Below are positions 32,841 to 33,333 of a stretch of DNA of 33,333 bases, one piece after another. The stretch is from Holophaga sp. (lineage in GTDB: Bacteria; Acidobacteriota; Holophagae; Holophagales; Holophagaceae): assembly GCA_031292735.1 (NCBI GenBank), contig JARLGP010000060.1:1-33333 (forward strand), in the 5' to 3' direction. The stretch's first letter is position 1. Every line of letters begins with the position of its first letter. The translations under genes were made by a program, and so were the position numbers. The notes under the pieces were generated by a model that worked only from the letters and a program-made list of their open reading frames with translations, was not told the DNA's origin and did no database searches.

Positions 32841-33333
32841 TCACTTCCCCAGGCCGAACCGCCGGCGCAGCTGCTGCTCCTGTGTCTGGAGGGCTTCGGC
32901 CCGGGTGCGCAGGCGGCTGGCCTGGGCGGTGAAATCGGCCGTCGGAACGCCGGAGCCGCCCTGGACGGAGCCCTTGATGGTCCGGAGCATGGCCAGGCTG
33001 TCGCCGAGCATGGCCAGGCTTTCCTGGTGGTATCCGGCGCAGGGCGCCGGCGGGGTGAGCGCCGCCAGGCTGGCCCGGGCCTCCTCGGTCTGCCGGATCA
33101 TGCCGTCGAACCCGGTGGCGTCGCCCTTCACCAGGCCCTCGAGGATGCCCCGGGCCAGGGCTTCGGGATCGCCGCTCAGCTGGCCGGGCTGGATCTGGTC
33201 CATGGCGTGGAAGTAGGCGGCCACCGCCTCTCGCATGGGGGGGCCCGGCCGGGCCGGGGCCGCCGGCTGGGGACGGTCCGGGGCGGGCGCCGCGCCGCCT
33301 CCGGCGGGCACGGATGGCGGGAGGGACGGAGCC
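32841..33333 (-). CDS. Hypothetical Pro/Ala-rich, helical protein (partial, 5' end outside window)
   Basis: At least 163 residues are visible; the frame is open to the window edge, so the start and any signal peptide are probably beyond it. The visible N-terminal part is a Pro/Ala/Gly-rich low-complexity linker (about 35 residues). Next come helices such as MREAVAAYFHAMDQIQPGQL and ARGILEGLVKGDATGFDGMI. The protein ends with a charged coiled-coil-like stretch, RLRTRAEALQTQEQQLRRRF. One Cys is present, in the middle (PPAPCAGY). The layout suggests an exported or membrane-anchored helical protein, but I do not recognise the family. A GTG at 33311 could start it, but without a visible ribosome binding site. 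It lies upstream of the trehalose genes on the same strand, 263 bases away. Confidence 0.65.
   Translation of the reverse strand, partial: APSLPPSVPAGGGAAPAPDRPQPAAPARPGPPMREAVAAYFHAMDQIQPGQLSGDPEALARGILEGLVKGDATGFDGMIRQTEEARASLAALTPPAPCAGYHQESLAMLGDSLAMLRTIKGSVQGGSGVPTADFTAQASRLRTRAEALQTQEQQLRRRFGLGK

Overview
The window is GC-rich, gene-dense bacterial chromosome. The organism looks Gram-negative, because an outer-membrane beta-barrel protein with a signal peptide and a C-terminal Phe is encoded. The mix of Ser/Thr kinases fused to TPR-like repeats, an OmpL-like porin, and large fused trehalose/glycogen enzymes would fit Acidobacteriota (for example Holophagae). That placement is an inference from style only; there is no rRNA or other marker here. 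No tRNA, rRNA, CRISPR array, insertion sequence or prophage was found. There is no gene-free stretch longer than about 300 bases.

Region 1 (1-5662) is housekeeping and envelope. It holds the N-terminal part of tex (cut by the window start), a XerC-type recombinase, a divergent long-chain acyl-CoA synthetase, an OmpL-like porin, and a 31-residue membrane peptide with a good ribosome binding site. Region 2 (5906-10839) holds two tandem, clearly paralogous membrane Ser/Thr kinases with TPR-like C-terminal halves. A strong hairpin separates them from a convergent GNAT-HAD pair (10876-12124). Region 3 (12415-16263) has an unrecognised small protein, then a KgtP-like permease and an isocitrate-lyase/PEP-mutase family enzyme. 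These two are divergent from a LysR regulator, with a T-N11-A operator-like site between. Region 4 (16290-19966) is mixed: an orphan membrane protein, a YczE-like membrane protein, a QorB-type quinone reductase and a MATE exporter.

Region 5 (20200-32577) is the main system, an alpha-glucan/trehalose block. glgX (debranching) runs rightward and overlaps tail-to-tail with a leftward run of three genes: treS-maltokinase fusion, then treZ, then a 1713-residue malQ-treY fusion. Together they encode debranching of glycogen, disproportionation of maltodextrin, conversion of maltodextrin ends to trehalose (TreY then TreZ), and maltose-trehalose interconversion (TreS). The maltokinase half of the TreS fusion appears to have lost residues normally conserved at its phosphotransfer site. 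The window ends inside an unrecognised Pro/Ala-rich protein.

Most interesting points: the degenerate maltokinase domain, the MalQ-TreY fusion within the compact trehalose operon, and the tandem kinase-TPR paralogs.
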